Positions 53,764-62,735 of a stretch of DNA of 64,000 nt are shown one piece after another; position 1 is the stretch's first letter, and every line of letters begins with the position of its first letter. Where the stretch lies: contig CAVUBD010000019.1 in the NCBI GenBank assembly GCA_963739615.1, forward strand, positions 1-64,000, written 5' to 3'. The notes under the pieces were generated by a model. The model was not told the origin of the DNA. It did no database searches and worked only from the letters and a program-made list of their open reading frames with translations. The position numbers and the translations under genes are program-made. The DNA is from Palsa-504 sp963739615 (GTDB taxonomy: Bacteria > Actinomycetota > Actinomycetes > Streptosporangiales > Streptosporangiaceae).

Positions 53764-54753
53764 CTACCGAGCGCCTGCCGACTGCATAGCCAGTTCGCGT
53801 GCCGCTTCCGTGTAGGCGATCGCGCCGCTCGACGCTGGGTCGTAGGTGATCACCGTCTGGGCCCGGCTCGGCGCCTCCGACAACCGGACGCTTCTCGGGA
53901 TGATCGTGCTCAGCACGGACGTGCCGAAATGCGCGCGCACATCGTCGGCCACGTCTGAGGCGAGGCGGGTGCGCCCGTCATACATGGTCAGCAGCACGGT
54001 GGAGACGTGCAGTCCCGGATTGAAATTGACCCGGACAAGCTCCGCCGTATTCAGCAACTGCTGGACGCCCTCCAGCGCGTAGTACTCGCACTGGATCGGT
54101 AGCAGGACTTCCTCCGCGGCCACCAACGCGTTCAGCGTCAGCAAGCCTAGTGACGGCGGGCAGTCCACCAGCACGTAGTCCAGGTGCGACATGTCATAAG
54201 CCCGCAGCGCCTTCACCAGCCGCAGCTCTCGCGCCACCACTGGCACCAGCTCAATCTCCGCGCCGGCGAGATCAATGGTGGCGGGGGCGCAGAACAGGCC
54301 GGGCATGGCTCCGGTCTGCCGCACGACCTCGGCCAGCGGCCGGTCATCGACCAGTACGTCGTAGACGGACGGCGTGCCGGAGCGGTGCTCCACGTCGAGC
54401 GCGGTGGAGGCATTGCCCTGCGGATCGAGATCAACCACTAGGACACGCGAACCATGCTGGGCCAGGCTGGCGGCCAGGTTGACCGCAGTGGTCGTCTTCC
54501 CGACTCCGCCCTTCTGGTTCGCGATGGTGATCACCCGGCAGCGGGGCGGACGTGGCCACGGCTGGCGGTCGCCCGTGCCGCGAACGATCGCGGCCTCCGC
54601 GGCGCGCGCTATGGGGGTATCCGCCCGATCGGGCGGAATCTCCGGGATCACCACCTGTGAAACCGCCGCGACCGCCGGGTCCGGGTGCTGGGCATCGACC
54701 CCAGAACGCCCGAGCGGCCCGCGGCTAGCGGTGTCCGACCCTGCCTCGTTCAC
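53764..54753 (-). CDS. parA: chromosome partition ATPase ParA
   Basis: 329 residues from GTG 54753, chosen for GAGAGGCG six bases upstream. A longer frame opens at 54999 but runs through low-quality sequence. Deviant Walker A IANQKGGVGKTTTAVNLAAS, Walker B YVLVDCPPSLGLLTLNAL. Moves ParB-bound origins along the nucleoid. The first 70 residues are variable, as in other actinobacteria. The 54754-54995 gap shows no parS by eye. Confidence 0.95.
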   Translation of the reverse strand: MNEAGSDTASRGPLGRSGVDAQHPDPAVAAVSQVVIPEIPPDRADTPIARAAEAAIVRGTGDRQPWPRPPRCRVITIANQKGGVGKTTTAVNLAASLAQHGSRVLVVDLDPQGNASTALDVEHRSGTPSVYDVLVDDRPLAEVVRQTGAMPGLFCAPATIDLAGAEIELVPVVARELRLVKALRAYDMSHLDYVLVDCPPSLGLLTLNALVAAEEVLLPIQCEYYALEGVQQLLNTAELVRVNFNPGLHVSTVLLTMYDGRTRLASDVADDVRAHFGTSVLSTIIPRSVRLSEAPSRAQTVITYDPASSGAIAYTEAARELAMQSAGAR

Positions 54754-54995
54754 CTGAACGCCTCTCGATTCTCGGCCTGCGACAGGCCAGCCCAACCCTA
54801 CGACCGTGACGGTTCCGCCCGCCGGGGCAACACCGTGCGGTTTGTCCATCAGCGATCCGCCCGGCCAGCCCAGGCCCACTGGCATCAAGCTCGCTGTGTT
54901 CAAGGTTCCGTACCCAAGCTCGCCGCGCCCGGCCAGAAAAGGCTGAGCCGGCAACCACTGAGCCTGTAAAAGCTGAGCCCCACCTATGCCCTGCC

Positions 54996-55670
54996 TCACC
55001 TAGCGAAGAACCGCACGACGGTAGTCGCAGGAATGACCTTACCTTGCCCCGCCCGGACAACCTCGGCGTTACGAGCGCCAAGTCGCCGCAGGACGGATCG
55101 CGCTCTCTTCAACTCCTCCGCAGCCGTCCGCCCCTTGATCGCGAGTACCGTTCCCCCCGGCCGTACCAGGCCGGCGGCCAGCTCGGCGAGCCGGTCCAGC
55201 GGCGCTACCGCACGCGCCGTCACGACGTCCGCGCGCATCACGGTGTCCTCCGCCCGCCCCCGCAGGACGGTCGCGTTCGCCAGGCCAAGTTCCGCTACAC
55301 CGTCGGCGAGGAACCGGCACCGCCGCTCCATCGGCTCGAGCAGGGTGACATCGAGATCCGGCCGCACCAGGGCCAGCACGATGCCGGGCAGCCCCGCGCC
55401 CGACCCGATATCGACGAGCGTCCCGGCCCGGGCGCCGATCAGCTCAGCCACCACCGCACAGTTCAGCAGGTGCCTGTCCCACAGTCTCGGCACCTCATGC
55501 GGCCCGATCAGGCCCTGCTCCACCCCACGGGTGGCCAGCATCCGCGCGAACACCAGAGCCCCGTCCAGGGCAGTCCCGAACACCGCTGCCGCGCCTTCCG
55601 GCGGCGGGGGACAAACTGCCGGTTCTGATCCAGCAGGGCTGTCCCCGGTCACAGCAGGGCGGGGCGTCAC
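54996..55670 (-). CDS. rsmG: 16S rRNA (G527) methyltransferase RsmG
   Basis: 224 residues. VPRLWDRHLLNCAVVAELIG and the SAM site LVDIGSGAGLPGIVLALVRP are diagnostic. Methylates G527 at N7. Start overlaps the jag stop by four bases. A Pro-rich first 25 residues. Confidence 0.93.
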   Translation of the reverse strand: MTPRPAVTGDSPAGSEPAVCPPPPEGAAAVFGTALDGALVFARMLATRGVEQGLIGPHEVPRLWDRHLLNCAVVAELIGARAGTLVDIGSGAGLPGIVLALVRPDLDVTLLEPMERRCRFLADGVAELGLANATVLRGRAEDTVMRADVVTARAVAPLDRLAELAAGLVRPGGTVLAIKGRTAAEELKRARSVLRRLGARNAEVVRAGQGKVIPATTVVRFFAR

Positions 55671-56233
55671 TGCGCCGGGTAGACCACCACACGCCGGTTG
55701 GGCTCTTCACCCTCCGACTCGCTCCGCTGGCCGGCTGCGGCCACCGCGTCATGCACGATCTTCCGCTCGAACGGCGACATCGCGGCGAGGGTCTTCGGCT
55801 CGCCCGTGCGCGCGACCTCCTCGGCTACCGTCCGACCATAATCGGCCAGTTCCGAGCGCCGTCGCGCGCGGTAACCGCCGATGTCGAGCATGAGCCTGGC
55901 TCGCGTCCCGGTCTGCCGGTGCACGGCCAGCCGGGTCAGCTCCTGCAGTGCCTCCAGGACCGCGCCGTCCTCGCCGACCAGCTCGTCCAGGGTCGCGCCG
56001 ACCACCGAGACAACAGCGCGGTCGCCTTCGACGTCCATGTCGATGTCGCCGTCCAGGTCGGCGATGTCCAGCAGGCCTTCCACGTAGTCCGCGGCGATAT
56101 CGCCCTCAAGCTCAAGGTCGTTCAGCTGGGCGGCGGCGTCTTCGACTTCCTCGAGCGCCTCCTCCGCGTCAGTGACCTCGACGTCCTGCTGGCTCACGAC
56201 CGGACCTCCCACTTCGCTATGCGTGGCCGTCAT
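55667..56233 (-). CDS. jag: Jag/KhpB RNA-binding protein
   Basis: 188 residues. Acidic start, then a KH domain (DRAVVSVVGATLDELVGEDG, LEALQELTRLAVHR) and R3H end (YGRTVAEEVARTGEPKTLA, ERKIVHDAVA). Binds RNA and affects cell division in other bacteria. Overlaps yidC and rsmG by ATGA-type junctions, so all three are coupled. Confidence 0.92.
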   Translation of the reverse strand: MTATHSEVGGPVVSQQDVEVTDAEEALEEVEDAAAQLNDLELEGDIAADYVEGLLDIADLDGDIDMDVEGDRAVVSVVGATLDELVGEDGAVLEALQELTRLAVHRQTGTRARLMLDIGGYRARRRSELADYGRTVAEEVARTGEPKTLAAMSPFERKIVHDAVAAAGQRSESEGEEPNRRVVVYPAQ

Positions 56234-57450
56234 CGCTTGCCCGACCGCTTGCTTCTCGCCTGCCGAGACGGCTGCTGCCGCACCACCTTAGTGGCGGGCA
56301 CGTCGTCCTGCGGCTCGGGTTCTGGTTTCGGCCGGCCTAGCCTCAGCCGTCCGCGAAGTCCCGCGTCATTCTGCCCGCTAGCCGCGGCCGCGCCGGATGC
56401 CGCGACCGCCCCGGATGCCTTGGCCGCCCCGGATGCCTTAGCGGCCGGGCGGGACGCGGTACCTGTCCGCGCGGCAGATCCGTTACCGGCGGCCGCGGGC
56501 CGCGTACCCGCCGAGCCGGCCTTCTTGACCTGCGTGGTACTGCCCGCAGGCCGAGCGCTGGCCGATCCGGTCCGGGTCCCGCCGGCGGCCGGCTTGGCCG
56601 CGCCTGAGCCCGGCCGCAGCGCACTCTGCGTGGTCCGGACCGAAGTCCCGGTAGCGGCTGCCGCCGTGGCGCCCGCGGGTTCGACGGTCCAGTTCCTGAA
56701 CATGAAGAACTGCTGGCCCAGCGTCCACAGGTTGGTCGTCACCCAGTAGAGGACGAGCCCGTACTGCCAGTACAGACCGGTCAGCGAGAAGAACGGGACG
56801 ATGTACATCATGTACTTCTGCGACTGGGCCATCGGGTTGTCCGGGTCCACGTTGGTCTGCATCAGACCGCGCTTGGAAGTCTGCCGGACGGTCATGAACG
56901 TCGTGGACGCGCTGACCACCACGGTCAGGGCGATAACGATGGCCACGTGGATCGGCACATGCTGGTGGGAGAACAGCAGCTTGTCGCCTAGGTGCACGCC
57001 GAAGATCGTCGCCTGCTGCGCGCTCTCGACCACTGGCTTGGTCAGCCCGTAGGGCAGTGCGGTGTGCCCGTTCCAGCCGGCGATGGCGCGCAGCACGTTG
57101 AACAGCGCGAAGAACACGATCATCTGCGGGATCATCGGCAGGCAGCCTGCCAGCGGATTGACCCCGTTTTCCTTGTAGAACTTCATCGTCTCTTCGTTGA
57201 GACGCTGCTTGTCGCCCTTGTACTTCTTGCGCAGTTCCTGAAGCTGCGGCGCGTGCTGGGCCATCTTCCGCTGGGCGTGCACCTGCTTGATGAACAGCGG
57301 GACGAGCAGCAGCCTGATGAAGACGACCAGGATCACGATGGACAGGCCCCAGGCCAGCCCCGTGTCAGGACCGAAAAGACCACCCAGGACGGAGTGGATC
57401 CGCATGATGACCCACGCCACCACGTTGTTCAGCGGATCGAGCGCTTGCAC
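56230..57450 (-). CDS. yidC: membrane protein insertase YidC
   Basis: 406 residues. Five membrane helices in the conserved core, with LRKKYKGDKQRLNEETMKFY as the coiled C1 loop, then GVNPLAGCLPMIPQMIVFFA. An Ala-rich, basic C-terminal tail of over 100 residues probably contacts ribosomes. Inserts proteins into the cell membrane. Confidence 0.95.
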   Translation of the reverse strand: MQALDPLNNVVAWVIMRIHSVLGGLFGPDTGLAWGLSIVILVVFIRLLLVPLFIKQVHAQRKMAQHAPQLQELRKKYKGDKQRLNEETMKFYKENGVNPLAGCLPMIPQMIVFFALFNVLRAIAGWNGHTALPYGLTKPVVESAQQATIFGVHLGDKLLFSHQHVPIHVAIVIALTVVVSASTTFMTVRQTSKRGLMQTNVDPDNPMAQSQKYMMYIVPFFSLTGLYWQYGLVLYWVTTNLWTLGQQFFMFRNWTVEPAGATAAAATGTSVRTTQSALRPGSGAAKPAAGGTRTGSASARPAGSTTQVKKAGSAGTRPAAAGNGSAARTGTASRPAAKASGAAKASGAVAASGAAAASGQNDAGLRGRLRLGRPKPEPEPQDDVPATKVVRQQPSRQARSKRSGKR

Positions 57451-57453
57451 CGG

Positions 57454-57741
57454 CTAGCTCCTCGCGACCTTGGCGGGATTCCTGGTCGGCACCGGATCGT
57501 AACCGCCTGGATGAAACGGATGGCACCGGGCGATGCGCGCCACCGCGAGCCAGAGCCCGCGGGCCGCGCCGTGCTCGGTGAGTGCGGTGATCGCGTATTC
57601 GCTGCACGAGGGCGCAAACCGGCAGCGTGGCCCGAGCAACGGGCTCACGAACCGCCGGTAGCCCGCGATGGGTAGCACTAGCAGCCGCGCCGGCACCGTC
57701 ATGGTGCGGGCCGGACTGTTAGCAGTACCACTATCTGGCAT
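57454..57741 (-). CDS. yidD: YidD membrane insertion factor
   Basis: 95 residues from ATG 57741, overlapping the rnpA stop by 11 bases; ATG 57702 is another choice. RLLVLPIAGYRRFVSPLLGP and RCRFAPSCSEYAITAL with the three Cys are the family mark, then RCHPFHPGGYDPVP. Three bases before yidC. Confidence 0.92.
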   Translation of the reverse strand: MPDSGTANSPARTMTVPARLLVLPIAGYRRFVSPLLGPRCRFAPSCSEYAITALTEHGAARGLWLAVARIARCHPFHPGGYDPVPTRNPAKVARS

Positions 57742-58087
57742 TACCGACACGCGCCCCAACCTGCCGCCGCAACAACCTGCTGATCACCGAGTCCAGATCC
57801 GCGACGAGATCCGGCTGGCTCGCGTGCGCGGCCGCAGCATTGGCACGCACCACAAGAAGGCTACCGCCAGGAAGCGAGTGAAGGTACCCGCGCATCAGCT
57901 CGCGCAGCCGCCGCTTGACCCGGTTCCTAGTCACCGCGTTGCCAACGGCCCGGCTGACCACGAACCCTACCCGGGCCGGTTCGGCCTCAGCAGGTCCGGT
58001 CCGCACCAGCAAGTGGCCCACCACACTGGGCCTGCCCGCACGAGTCCCGGTGCGCACGGCCAGCGCGAACTCCGCGCCGCGGCGCAT
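57731..58087 (-). CDS. rnpA: ribonuclease P protein component
   Basis: 118 residues from ATG 58087. The family start LPPQSRMRRG lies upstream in frame from a CTG at 58105 but has no standard start codon; the ATG chosen may be internal. RVGFVVSRAVGNAVTRNRVK and RRLRELMRGYL form the RNR motif. Helps mature the 5' ends of tRNAs with the RNase P RNA. 20 bases after rpmH. Confidence 0.93.
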   Translation of the reverse strand: MRRGAEFALAVRTGTRAGRPSVVGHLLVRTGPAEAEPARVGFVVSRAVGNAVTRNRVKRRLRELMRGYLHSLPGGSLLVVRANAAAAHASQPDLVADLDSVISRLLRRQVGARVGNAR

Positions 58088-58107
58088 CCGGGACTGGGGT
58101 GGCAGGA

Positions 58108-58245
58108 TCAGGCGCTCAGCCGGTCGCGGCCCTTGTGCCTGCGGGCCGCGAGGACAGCCCGGCCGGCCCGGGTGCGCATGCGCAGCCGGAAGCCATGGGT
58201 CTTCGCCCGGCGCCGATTGTTCGGCTGGAACGTGCGCTTACTCAC
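58108..58245 (-). CDS. rpmH: 50S ribosomal protein L34
   Basis: 45 residues from GTG 58245: SKRTFQPNNRRRAKTHGFRL then RMRTRAGRAVLAARRHKG. Too short for routine ORF lists. It heads the rpmH-rnpA-yidD-yidC-jag-rsmG-parA-parB run, divergent from dnaA, the classical actinobacterial order. Confidence 0.97.
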   Translation of the reverse strand: MSKRTFQPNNRRRAKTHGFRLRMRTRAGRAVLAARRHKGRDRLSA

Positions 58246-58373
58246 TGGAACTCCAGGTAAGGGATCTTGACTACGCGCACGCCGACGACAGGCGTGCGGT
58301 TCTCGGATTCGCTACAGGCTACCATCCGGAACACCGCCGTTTGGCAGGCGTTCCCCGCTGCGGCGACTTAGGC

Positions 58374-58461
58374 TGTGGAAAGCTATACCCCCCGGGCGGC
58401 CGCAGTGACGGTGTGCAGCGGGGATGCCACGTGCACAACATGTGGATAGATCTGTGGATCG
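58374..58461. promoter_or_regulatory. dnaA: DnaA-box-like sites upstream of dnaA
   Basis: TGTGGAAAG (58374-58382), TGTGGATAG (58441-58449) and TGTGGATCG (58453-58461) resemble the DnaA box. They lie in the 250-base gap between rpmH and dnaA, suggesting DnaA controls its own gene. The gap must also hold both divergent promoters. Confidence 0.55.
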
Positions 58462-58495
58462 TGAGCCGTCGGCTCACGGCGAGGGGAGCACACGG

Positions 58496-59996
58496 GTGGC
58501 AAATTCAGACCTGGCAGATGTATGGGCGCGATCCCTCGACGGACTGGCCGATCTCCAGATACAGCCGCACCAGCGAGCCTGGCTGAAGCTCACCCGCCCG
58601 CTCGGCCTGGTGGAGAACACCGCCCTCATCGCGACCCCGAACGAGTTCGTCAAGGAGCAGCTGGAGACCCGGCTGCGTGCTCTGGTGACCCAGGCCCTAT
58701 CCCAGGAACTCGGCCGCGACATCCAGCTCGCCGTCACCGTCGACCCGGTACCGCAGGCCCCGATGACCTCGGGCGCGGACCTCGCGCCCGAACCTCCCGC
58801 TGCGCGCCTGCAGGCGCCGGAAGCCGATCACGGCCCGCGGCTGGCCCCGCCGCCCGTTCCCGCTCATGAAGGCGGGCTCCACGAACACGAGCTTCACGAG
58901 CACGGGCACCAGGACCCGGCCCGCCACAGCGCGATGCCGCCGGGCCCCCGGCTGGGCGGCACCCGGCTCAACTCCAAGTACACCTTCGAGACCTTCGTCA
59001 TCGGATCCAGCAACAGGTTCGCGCACGCCGCGGCCGTCGCGGTCGCCGAGGCCCCGGCCAAGGCCTACAACCCGCTGTTTATCTACGGCGACTCGGGACT
59101 TGGCAAGACGCACCTGCTGCACGCGATCGGTCATTACGCCCAGACCCTCTACTCCGGCCTGAAGGTCAGGTACGTCAGCTCGGAGGAGTTCACCAACGAT
59201 TTCATCAACATGATCAGGGACGGCAAGCAGGACGGCTTCCGGCGCCGTTACCGCGATGTCGACGTGCTCCTCGTGGACGACATCCAGTTCCTGGAGAATA
59301 AGGAAGGCACGCAGGAAGAGTTCTTCCACACCTTCAACACCCTGCACAACGCCAGCAAGCAGATCGTCATCTCCAGTGACCGCGCCCCCAAGCGCCTGGT
59401 CACGCTGGAAGACAGGCTCCGCAGCCGGTTCGAGTGGGGCCTGCTGACCGATGTCCAGCCGCCCGAGCTCGAGACCCGCATCGCGATCCTGCGCCGCAAG
59501 GCCATCCAGGAGGGCCTGAACGCGCCGCCCGAGGTGCTGGAGTACATCGCCAGCCGGATCTCCACCAACATCAGGGAACTGGAGGGCGCGCTGATCCGGG
59601 TGACCGCGTTCGCCAGCCTGAACCGGCAGTCGGTCGATCTGCAACTGGCCGAGATCGTGCTCAAGGACCTCATCCCCGAGGCCCAGGGCCCGCAGATCAC
59701 GATCGCGACGATCATGGGCCAGACCGCGTTCTTACTTCGGCCTCTCCATCGAGGATCTGTGCGGCACCTCCCGGTCACGGGTTCTCGTCACCGCCCGGCA
59801 CATCGCCATGTACCTGTGCCGCGAGCTCACAGACCTGTCGCTGCCGAAGATCGGGCAGCAGTTCGGCGGCCGCGACCACACCACCGTCATCAACGCCGAC
59901 AGGAAAATCCGGTCCCTGATGGCCGAACGCCGGTCGATCTACACGCAGGTCACCGAACTAACCAATCGCATCAAGCAGCAGGCCCGAACGGGCTGA
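58496..59996 (+). CDS. dnaA: replication initiator DnaA, one frameshift near the end
   Basis: About 500 residues from GTG 58496 with AGGGGAG upstream. Domain I (ARSLDGLADLQIQPHQRAWL), a Pro/His-rich domain II, then AAA+ domain III with Walker A GDSGLGKTHLLHAIG, Walker B LLVDDIQFLENKEG and arginine finger region SSDRAPKRLVTLEDRLRSRF. At 59729-59733 one extra T (TTCTTAC) shifts the frame: GQTAF is followed out of frame by YFGLSIEDLCGTSRSRVLVT and the DNA-binding signature GGRDHTTVINADRKI, ending at 59996. Literal translation runs to 60058 and lacks domain IV. DnaA is essential, so this is almost surely an error. Confidence 0.95.
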
Positions 59997-60339
59997 TCCG
60001 GCCGGCTCCTGGCTATGCGCACAGTTTGTGGACAACATTGTGGAAGACATTCGGATAACCGGGGGACAACCAGTGGCAAGCTCGAGCGGGACCGGCCCGG
60101 GCCACAGGACGGCCTCTCGCGTCCCCCGGCCAGGCACCGCCCCCTGTGGGCAGAAAACAACCACTGAACTGCGGGAACGAAAGTTCTCCCCAGAATCCAC
60201 CGCACCTATGACTATGACGTTTCTCTAAATAAGAAAAGAACAAACACCAAGTAGGCCCTGTGTGTGGGGACAGCGCTCGGCTCTGCGCCCCCGATGAGCA
60301 CACTGAGATGTGCACACTGATAAGTAGGAGGCAGTCCCC
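59997..60339. other. oriC: chromosomal replication origin oriC
   Basis: The gap between dnaA and dnaN. One perfect DnaA box (TGTGGACAA, 60027-60035) is followed by near matches (TTGTGG at 60038, GGGGACAA at 60060, TGTGGGCAG near 60150, TGGGGACAG near 60265). An AT-rich patch at about 60205-60252 (TTTCTCTAAATAAGAAAAGA) stands out and could be the unwinding element. Short and sparse compared with Streptomyces origins. Confidence 0.75.
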
Positions 60340-61443
60340 GTGAAGCTCCAGGTTGAGCGCGATCATCTGGCGGAAGCCGTGGCCTGGACCGCGCGCGCCC
60401 TGCCGGCCCGCCCGACCGCCCCTGTGCTGGCGGGCATGCGCCTGAACGCGGGGGCCGACCTCACGCTCTCGACGTTCGACTACGAGGTCTCGGCGCAGGC
60501 CACCGTGCCGGTGATCACCGACGAGGAAGGCGCCGTGCTCGTCTCGGGCCGCCTGCTCGCGGAGATCGTGCGGTCGCTGCCCGCCCGCCCGGTCGACTTG
60601 GTCACCGACGGCACCCGCGCCACCCTCAAGTGCGGCAGCGCGACCTTCACCATGGTCCTGCTGCCCGAAGAGGAATACCCGACGCTGCCCGAGATGCCGC
60701 CGCTGGCGGGCTCGGTGGGCAGCGACGCGCTGGCCTCCGCCATCAGCCAGGTGGCGATCGCGGCCGGCCGCGATGACACCCTGCCCGCGCTGACCGGCAT
60801 CAGGATCGAGATCGCGGGCGACACGCTGACCCTCGTCGCCACCGACCGGTACCGGCTGGCAGTCCGCGAGCTGCGCTGGAACCCGGCGGATGCGGACCTC
60901 AGCACGGCGCTGCTCGTCCCCGCCCGGGTGCTCGGTGACACCGCGCGCGCCCTCACCTCCGGCGCCGAGGTGGCGATTTCACTCGGCGGCGACAGCCTCA
61001 TCGGCTTCGCCGGCGCCGGGCGGCAGACGACCACCAGGCTGCTGAGCGGGGAGTACCCCAAGTACCAGGCGCTGCTGCCTAGCGAGTTCAACGCGACCGC
61101 GGAACTCGCGGCCAGCTCGTTCGCCGAGGCGGTCAAGCGGGTGGCGCTGGTCGCCGAGCGGAACACCCCGGTGCGCCTGGCCTTCAGCTCGGGTCAGCTG
61201 GTGCTGGAGGCGGGCGCCTCGGAAGAGGCGCAGGCGGTGGAGGTCCTCGAGGCGGCGTTCGACGGCGAGGACCTGCAGATCGCGTTCAACCCGCAGTACC
61301 TGCTCGACGGCATCGGCGCGATCGACTCCAACACGGTCAGGATCTCGTTCACCTCGCCGACCAAGCCCGCGGTCGTCACGGGCAAGAGCGAGCGCGAGCC
61401 TGACTACCGTTACGTCCTCATGCCCATCCGGTCGGCCGGCTAG
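60340..61443 (+). CDS. dnaN: DNA polymerase III beta sliding clamp
   Basis: 367 residues from GTG 60340 with GGAGG upstream. Three repeated clamp domains; LKLQVERDHLAEAVAWTARA-type start (KLQVERDHLAEAVAWTARAL), central LLPEEEYPTLPEMP, end YRYVLMPIR. Ring that tethers polymerase to DNA. Confidence 0.97.
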   Translation: MKLQVERDHLAEAVAWTARALPARPTAPVLAGMRLNAGADLTLSTFDYEVSAQATVPVITDEEGAVLVSGRLLAEIVRSLPARPVDLVTDGTRATLKCGSATFTMVLLPEEEYPTLPEMPPLAGSVGSDALASAISQVAIAAGRDDTLPALTGIRIEIAGDTLTLVATDRYRLAVRELRWNPADADLSTALLVPARVLGDTARALTSGAEVAISLGGDSLIGFAGAGRQTTTRLLSGEYPKYQALLPSEFNATAELAASSFAEAVKRVALVAERNTPVRLAFSSGQLVLEAGASEEAQAVEVLEAAFDGEDLQIAFNPQYLLDGIGAIDSNTVRISFTSPTKPAVVTGKSEREPDYRYVLMPIRSAG

Positions 61444-61455
61444 TAGCTGTGCTAG

Positions 61456-61545
61456 CCGGGGGGACGACCCCCCAAGACCCCCCCGCTCCTGGGGGGACCC
61501 ATCCCCCCAGACCCCCCTTGGGAGGGGCTGCCCGCCCCCCCAGGC
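61456..61545 (+). repeat. G/C-tract repeats between dnaN and recF
   Basis: Alternating runs of six to seven G and C (GGGGGGACGACCCCCC, AAGACCCCCCC, CTGGGGGGACCC, ATCCCCCCAGACCCCCC) that can fold into several hairpins. Such tracts occur between genes in actinomycetes; a terminator or attenuator before recF is possible. Confidence 0.6.
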
Positions 61546-61559
61546 CGTACGCTCAGATC

Positions 61560-62735
61560 GTGCACCTCACCCGGCTATCGCTGACCGACTTCAGGTCCTA
61601 CCCCGAGCTCAGCCTCCTGCTGGGCCCGGGCGTGACCACGTTCAGCGGGCCGAACGGGGAAGGCAAGACCAACCTGGTCGAGGCGATCGGTTACCTGGCC
61701 ACCTTGGGCAGCCACCGGGTCGCCACCGACGCGCCGCTGGTGCGGCGCGGGGCGGAACGCGCCGTGCTCCGGGGGGCGGTCACCGGCGCCCAGGGCAGCG
61801 CGCTGGTCGAGATCGAGCTCAACCCGGGCCGCGCCAACCGGGTCAGGCTGAACCGGGCCCCGATGCCGCGGCCACGGGACATCCTGGGCACGCTGCGCAC
61901 GGTGCTGTTCGCGCCGGAGGATCTGGCCCTGGTCAAGGGGGATCCCGGTGAACGGCGCAGGTTCCTCGACGAGCTGCTCGTCGCCACCGCGCCGCGCTAC
62001 GCCGGCATCCGCGCTGACTACGAACGGGTGCTGCGGCAGCGCACCGCCCTGCTGAAATCGGCCGGGACCAAGGGAGGTCTGCGCGGCCCGGCCCGCGAGG
62101 CGATGACGGCCACCCTCGATGCCTGGGACGGGCAGCTGGCCCGGGCAGGCGCGCCGCTGCTGGCCGGCCGGATCCGCCTGGTGGCCGCGATACGGCCGCA
62201 TGTGACCGCGGCGTACGAGGCCGTGTCCGGCGGCCCTGCGGGCGAATCGACCGGAATTTCCTACCGCGCTTCAGCGTTTAATAATTCGGGTCCTGATGAC
62301 GCCGGGACCGCTGATCCCGGCCTGGATTTCGACCTCCCCGGGCTCGAGACGGCGTTGCTCAAGGCGCTGGCCGCGGTGCGGTCAAGCGAACTCGACCGGG
62401 GCGTCTGCCTGGTCGGCCCGCACCGTGACGAGCTTGAGCTCTCCATCGGCGCGCTGCCGGCCCGCGGCTACGCCAGCCACGGTGAATCCTGGTCGCTCGC
62501 GCTCGCGCTGCGGCTGGCCAGCTACTCGCTGCTGAGGGAGGGTTACGAGGATCCGGTGCTGATCCTGGACGACGTGTTCGCCGAGCTTGACACCGGCCGC
62601 CGGGACCGGCTGGCCGCCCTGGTCGCAGGCGGTGAGCAGGTCCTGATTACCGCGGCCGTGCCGGCCGACGTCCCCGACCTGCTGGTCGGCGCGCGGTTCA
62701 CCGTCCGTGCGGGCGTGATCTCCGGTGCCGGCTAA
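61560..62735 (+). CDS. recF: DNA repair/replication ATPase RecF
   Basis: 391 residues from GTG 61560; the frame opens earlier at 61449 but that part is the G/C-tract repeat. Walker A TFSGPNGEGKTNLVEAIGYL, signature and Walker B LILDDVFAELDTGRRDRLAA. Loads RecA at gaps with RecO and RecR. Overlaps the DciA-like gene by 11 bases. Confidence 0.95.
   Translation: MHLTRLSLTDFRSYPELSLLLGPGVTTFSGPNGEGKTNLVEAIGYLATLGSHRVATDAPLVRRGAERAVLRGAVTGAQGSALVEIELNPGRANRVRLNRAPMPRPRDILGTLRTVLFAPEDLALVKGDPGERRRFLDELLVATAPRYAGIRADYERVLRQRTALLKSAGTKGGLRGPAREAMTATLDAWDGQLARAGAPLLAGRIRLVAAIRPHVTAAYEAVSGGPAGESTGISYRASAFNNSGPDDAGTADPGLDFDLPGLETALLKALAAVRSSELDRGVCLVGPHRDELELSIGALPARGYASHGESWSLALALRLASYSLLREGYEDPVLILDDVFAELDTGRRDRLAALVAGGEQVLITAAVPADVPDLLVGARFTVRAGVISGAG

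Noticed and set aside
59725..59740. programmed frameshift in dnaA
   Set aside because: TTCTTAC is not a known slippery sequence and no dnaA is known to need one; sequence error is simpler.
52744..60340. parS site near parAB and the origin
   Set aside because: I looked for GTTTCACGTGAAAC-type palindromes and saw none by eye; a pattern search of both strands would settle it.
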